NCBI GenBank assembly: GCA_018242685.1 | Contig: JAFEBM010000023.1 | Location: 1 to 64,000 of the forward strand | Length of the DNA stretch: 64,000 nt | Source: Nitrospira sp. | Lineage (GTDB): Bacteria; Nitrospirota; Nitrospiria; Nitrospirales; Nitrospiraceae | Direction of reading: 5' to 3' | Part shown: piece by piece, positions 60,421 to 64,000 of the stretch | How positions within the stretch are numbered: the first letter of the stretch is position 1 | Layout: each line of letters opens with the position of its first letter | The notes under the pieces: generated by a model | The model's input: the letters and a program-made list of their open reading frames with translations, nothing else | The model's database searches: none | What the model was told of the DNA's origin: nothing | Translations under genes and position numbers: made by a program

Positions 60421-63030
60421 GAGGGTAGTCCGTTTCATGCCGAGCTTTGCCGCGGCGCCAGCGGTTCCACCGATGATCCAGCTCGACTCGCGCAGGGTCC
60501 TGAGAATATGCTCGCGCTCGGCCTGTTCGAGGGTGATCACCACGGACTGCTCCATGTGGCTCGGCGTCGGCTTCAATTCAGTCAGCGACACGTAGAGATC
60601 CGATCCTTGCGTCAGGATGACGGCGCGCTCGACGAAGTTTTCCAGTTCGCGCACGTTGCCGGGCCAGGAATAATTCTGCAACGCCTTCATGGCCTCGGAC
60701 GGAATCGTCTCGACGCGTTTCTTCATCCGTTGGGCGAATTTCTGCGCGAAGTGCCGAACCAACAATGGAATGTCATCAGGACGTTCCCGAAGCGGCGGGA
60801 CGGTGACCGGGAAGACTTTGAGCCGGTAGTAGAGATCACTCCGAAACTTCTGCTCTTCCACCATGTGAACGAGGTCGCGATTCGTGGCTGCGACGACCCG
60901 CACACTCGTGCGAATGGTACGAGTGCCGCCCAGCCGTTCGAATTCCTGCTCCTGGAGTACCCGGAGGAGCTTGACCTGGAGTTCCAGGGGAATTTCTCCC
61001 ACTTCGTCGAGGAACAGCGTTCCCCGGTCGGCCAATTCAAACCGGCCGATCTTGGTCGCAATCGCACCGGTAAAGGCTCCCTTTTCGTGACCGAATAATT
61101 CGCTTTCGAGCAGGCCGGTCGGGATCGCGGCGCAATTCAGCTTTACGAACGTGCGTTCCCGCCGGGTGCTCAGATTGTGGAGTGCGCGGGCGACGAGCTC
61201 TTTCCCGCAGCCTGTTTCACCCAGGATCAAGACCGTAGAGTCCGTGGAGGCGACCGTTTGGACCTGCTTGAGGACCTGCTTGAGGGCGCGGCTCTCGCCG
61301 ACGATTTCTTCAAAGTTGTAGTCCGTCTGAATTTCTTCTTCAAGGTACAGTTTTTCTTCCGTTAACTTGTCCTTCAACTGGGCGATTTGTTTATAGGCCA
61401 AGGCGTTCTCGACCGCGATGGCGACTTGCTGTGCGACCTGGCTGAGCAACTCGACGTCTTCCGATGTAAAACCGTCGTCTCTTCGTCGCCCCACGTTCAA
61501 TGCGCCGAGCGTGCGTTTGTGCGCAAGGAGCGGCAGGGAGCAGAACGATTTCACTCCGCGATCAAGAAGATCCTGCGCGCAAGGTGAAGAGTTCGCCATC
61601 TCTTTCAGATCTTGTTCTCTAAACAGCGCGGCTTTGCCCGTGTTGATGGCGAGGCAGGACGGGGATTCCGTACTCTCCCCAATGGTTCCTTCCTCGACGA
61701 AACTCTCATTCCTCTGAAAATCCAACACATGAATACGCCACTCGCCTGTGTGTTCGTCGCAGAGCAGCAGGCTGGACCCGTCGTGCTGAATCACTTTTCT
61801 CAAGCACTCACTGACGGCCGTGAACAAGTCGTCGAGGTCCAGATGGGTGATGACGGCATTATTCACTTCAAGCAGCAACCGTTGATGGTCACGCTCACAT
61901 GTGAGTTGTGATTGAGTGGATTGCGCGCGTTCGTAGTTCAGCGCGTTCTCAACGGCGATGGCCACCTGCTTCGCGACTTGGTGCATGAATTCAATTTCGG
62001 ACACTTCGTAGGTTCGGCGCTCCAGACTGCCGAATCCCAGGGCGCCGAGGCGTTGATTTGCGGTGGTCAGCGGCACGACGCAGAAAGACTGTATGCCGTT
62101 CTCTTGCAGCATCGCGATCAATCGAGGGAAGCGAGGCTCGTGCGCCACGTCGGGCACGGTCAAGGGTTGCTGCGTTTTCCAGACGAGACCGCCGGGGGAT
62201 TCCTCCATCGGCAATTCAAGCCCCGGCTTGATGGTAGCGGGTATCGACGTGACCAACAATCGGAGGCGCATGACCTCCTTGGCCGGATCATGCAGCACGA
62301 TGTTGATATAGTCGAACGGCACGATGCGGGGAAGCCGCTGCGCGAGATCGTGCAGCAGCCGGTCCGCATCATGGTGAAACGCGATGGACTCCGTGACCTC
62401 GAGCAGAAGACGCAGCCGATCCCGATCGTGGATCAGTTCCTGATGGTGCAGGACGTTATCGACCGCCACCGCGACTTGCTTCCCGACCTGGCGGAGAAAT
62501 TCCACGTCCGACTCGCTGTACGCCTCTTTCCGCATGCTCGAAAATCCCATGGCTCCCAGTCGTCGTACGGCGGTGGTCAGGGGCACGACACACAGCGAGT
62601 TGATGCCGTCCTCCTTCATACGGTGAATGACCTTGGGCCAGCGATGTTCGTCGGCAAGGTTCGGCACGAAGATCGGCTGCTGTGTCAGGAGCACCAAACC
62701 GGCGGGAGTCTCATCGAGAGGCTCCTCATGGCCGCCCAAGAGCTCAGCCGGCACGTTCGCTTGAATGGTCTGGAGGCGGATATGGTTGCGCGTCGGGTCG
62801 TGCAGTGAGAGAGATGCGAAGTTCACGTGCACCACTCGGGGGAGGCGCTGGACCAAATCGCGAAAGAGTTCGTGCAGGTCGCGGTGCGCAGAGATCGCTT
62901 CCGCTACTTCCAGTAGCGCCTGGTATTGCTCCATCAGTGTGTCGCACGGCGATGCAGAAGCCGGATCCATAGTTGTGGGATAGTATGACGCATTAGATTG
63001 TCGCGGCTCAATAGGAGGCATTAGGGGCAT
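60379..63030 (-). CDS. Sigma-54-dependent activator with three GAF domains
   Basis: 883 residues: three GAF sensor domains (roughly 35-200, 215-385, 400-560), an AAA+ domain with Walker A GETGCGKE (~600) and the sigma-54 contact loop GAFTGA (~651), then a Fis-type DNA-binding helix-turn-helix (~845-883). No receiver domain exists, so GAF ligands (small molecules, redox or light) should control it. The ATG at 63030 overlaps the YciI gene; a TAATG at 63021 is a likely coupled start, and an ATG at 62970 is also possible. Its target genes are not identified. Confidence 0.9.
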   Translation of the reverse strand: MPLMPPIEPRQSNASYYPTTMDPASASPCDTLMEQYQALLEVAEAISAHRDLHELFRDLVQRLPRVVHVNFASLSLHDPTRNHIRLQTIQANVPAELLGGHEEPLDETPAGLVLLTQQPIFVPNLADEHRWPKVIHRMKEDGINSLCVVPLTTAVRRLGAMGFSSMRKEAYSESDVEFLRQVGKQVAVAVDNVLHHQELIHDRDRLRLLLEVTESIAFHHDADRLLHDLAQRLPRIVPFDYINIVLHDPAKEVMRLRLLVTSIPATIKPGLELPMEESPGGLVWKTQQPLTVPDVAHEPRFPRLIAMLQENGIQSFCVVPLTTANQRLGALGFGSLERRTYEVSEIEFMHQVAKQVAIAVENALNYERAQSTQSQLTCERDHQRLLLEVNNAVITHLDLDDLFTAVSECLRKVIQHDGSSLLLCDEHTGEWRIHVLDFQRNESFVEEGTIGESTESPSCLAINTGKAALFREQDLKEMANSSPCAQDLLDRGVKSFCSLPLLAHKRTLGALNVGRRRDDGFTSEDVELLSQVAQQVAIAVENALAYKQIAQLKDKLTEEKLYLEEEIQTDYNFEEIVGESRALKQVLKQVQTVASTDSTVLILGETGCGKELVARALHNLSTRRERTFVKLNCAAIPTGLLESELFGHEKGAFTGAIATKIGRFELADRGTLFLDEVGEIPLELQVKLLRVLQEQEFERLGGTRTIRTSVRVVAATNRDLVHMVEEQKFRSDLYYRLKVFPVTVPPLRERPDDIPLLVRHFAQKFAQRMKKRVETIPSEAMKALQNYSWPGNVRELENFVERAVILTQGSDLYVSLTELKPTPSHMEQSVVITLEQAEREHILRTLRESSWIIGGTAGAAAKLGMKRTTLQSKMQKLGIARPR

Positions 63031-63398
63031 TCTTCTTCGCCCGGCAGGCCGGTGATCTCCCTGATCGGCCTGACTTCGACTGTCCCGATACGAGCGCCCG
63101 GCACCAGCTTGGCGATACGAACGGCGTCTTCCCGATCCTGGGCTTCGATGAGAAAGTAGCCGGCGAGCTGTTCCTTTGTCTCGGCGAACGGCCCATCGGT
63201 GACCGTTGCCTTTCCATTGCGCACCCGAACGACGATTCCTGTCGCTTCAGGCTGCAGTGGGGAGGCATGCACGTATTGCCCGTTCCCATCGAGCTGGTGG
63301 CAGAGTTGGATTGATTCCACGAGCAGTTCCTTCCGTTGGGCTTCCGGGATCTTGCTGAAGGTGTCCTCGTTGTGATGAACCAGCAACAGATATTTCAT
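63021..63398 (-). CDS. YciI-family (DGPF-type) protein
   Basis: 125 residues from the ATG at 63398 with GGAGGGA. KYLLLVHHNED at the start and TVTDGPFAETKEQLAGYFL are the YCII/DGPF hallmarks. It is the first gene of a leftward pair with the sigma-54 activator, overlapping it by about 10 bp. This type is often next to ECF sigma factors; here it is with a sigma-54 activator. Confidence 0.85.
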   Translation of the reverse strand: MKYLLLVHHNEDTFSKIPEAQRKELLVESIQLCHQLDGNGQYVHASPLQPEATGIVVRVRNGKATVTDGPFAETKEQLAGYFLIEAQDREDAVRIAKLVPGARIGTVEVRPIREITGLPGEEECP

Positions 63399-63429
63399 GC
63401 CGTTCCCTCCTCCCGTCACATAAGATGCG

Positions 63430-63645
63430 ATGCAACTCGACAGACTGTTTCCCAGGGTTAGACAACCGGCGTACTTCAGATTTGGATTTGCGAGAACGAC
63501 ATTTATGGTTCGCTTCCCTGAGGTTATCGACGAGTTCCAAAGTCGCTTTCCAAAGATTACGCTTGATCTTCGAGCGAAATCGAGTAAAGAAATCGTCAAG
63601 GGTGTGAGGATGGGCGTCTTGATGCGGGCTTTGTGGAAGGACTGA
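63430..63645 (+). pseudogene. Possible fragment of a LysR substrate-binding domain
   Basis: A 71-codon frame reads RFPEVIDEFQSRFPKITLDL then SSKEIVKGVRMG, resembling the first strands of CysB/LysR effector domains (…PxVIxxFxxRYPxxxLxL). No HTH or rest of the domain exists upstream or downstream, so it is a remnant at best. Confidence 0.4.
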
Positions 63646-63709
63646 ATGCTTGATGTTGTCAAACGAGAAGAGTGATAGTCCTGACTGTTGATTTCAAAGG
63701 AGCCATGTC

Positions 63710-64000
63710 ATGCAAAGTCCGAAACCGATGTCCCGACGTGAATTCATGCGGCTTTCCGGCCTAATGGTTGGCGCGGCCGGCTTCGCCTTTTCGACGATCG
63801 GGCGGGCAGCCGACCTGCCGACGGGAGGACGAGACGCGGATGCGGTGCTGGCTCAATTGCTCGAGGGCAACAAGCGGTTTATGAGGGGAGACCTCGCTCA
63901 TCCACGCCGGAAGCCGGAGGACTTCATGCCGCTGGCAGAAGGACAGGCGCCACTCACCGTGATCGTCTGCTGCGCGGACTCACGTGTTGCGCCTGAACTG
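63710..64000 (+). CDS. Beta-carbonic anhydrase, Tat-exported (3' end outside window)
   Basis: 97 codons to the window edge from an ATG with AAAGGAG 7 nt upstream. A twin-arginine signal (SRREFMRLSG, then a hydrophobic stretch) is followed by a mature domain with LLEGNKRFMRG and VIVCCADSRVAPEL, the beta-carbonic anhydrase zinc-site region (Cys-x-Asp-x-Arg). It interconverts CO2 and bicarbonate, here probably outside the cytoplasm, which is uncommon for beta-types. Confidence 0.88.
   Translation, partial: MQSPKPMSRREFMRLSGLMVGAAGFAFSTIGRAADLPTGGRDADAVLAQLLEGNKRFMRGDLAHPRRKPEDFMPLAEGQAPLTVIVCCADSRVAPEL

Noticed and set aside
1..64000. tRNA or rRNA genes
   Set aside because: Reading for TTC-loop and acceptor-stem patterns found none convincing; a covariance-model search would be needed to exclude them.

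Overview
The window looks like a chromosomal segment of a Gram-negative, moderately GC-rich bacterium. My best guess is a Nitrospira-like member of the Nitrospirota, judged from protein style (multihaem and copper proteins, short lipoproteins, NodT/RND efflux, exported flavoproteins). That assignment is inference; no rRNA or other marker lies in the window and I saw no tRNA.

Layout. 1-5750: a leftward copper cassette (three tandem paralogous exported proteins, CopC, and a CopD-cytochrome c-thioredoxin-like fusion), then two bacterioferritin genes reading right. 6199-14821: a dihaem peroxidase-like lipoprotein, an HD-GYP protein, a porin/FMN-binding protein/membrane protein operon, small lipoproteins and ApbE, which would flavinylate the FMN-binding protein. 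14793-20990: an iron block of TonB, ExbD, ExbB, a ferric-iron ABC transporter and a Fur-family regulator. 21146-24758: a Panacea-like protein, an M32 carboxypeptidase, an O-methyltransferase and a VapBC-type pair.

25096-29823 is the most interesting part: three rightward genes encode a SLATT/DUF4231 two-helix membrane protein, a metacaspase-like protease and a 1054-residue protein joining an LCAT-like lipase, a macro/M17-N-like domain and a CHAT caspase-fold protease. I read it as a candidate conflict (abortive-infection-like) system.

29866-38800 holds small accessory enzymes (duplicated FKBP isomerases, VOC proteins, MoaD-like protein, BNR-repeat protein, HxlR regulator, duplicated DUF1579 proteins, YciI) with clear signs of decay: a gene broken by an amber codon, a VOC/hydrolase chimera and a DUF2214 remnant. 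38811-44855 is an RND efflux operon with an embedded STAS gene. 45218-50347 contains a polyprenyl synthase, a duplicated zinc-ribbon gene, a possible UbiA-like membrane protein and a UbiE-like methyltransferase. 50575-57244: an ECF sigma/anti-sigma pair, arylamine N-acetyltransferase, lipoproteins, degraded genes and a large metallo-beta-lactamase-fold hydrolase.

57528-63398: a XamI-like restriction-modification pair flanked by 80-bp direct repeats; the right repeat is the 3' end of a three-GAF sigma-54 activator, which follows a YciI gene. The window ends inside a Tat-exported beta-carbonic anhydrase.
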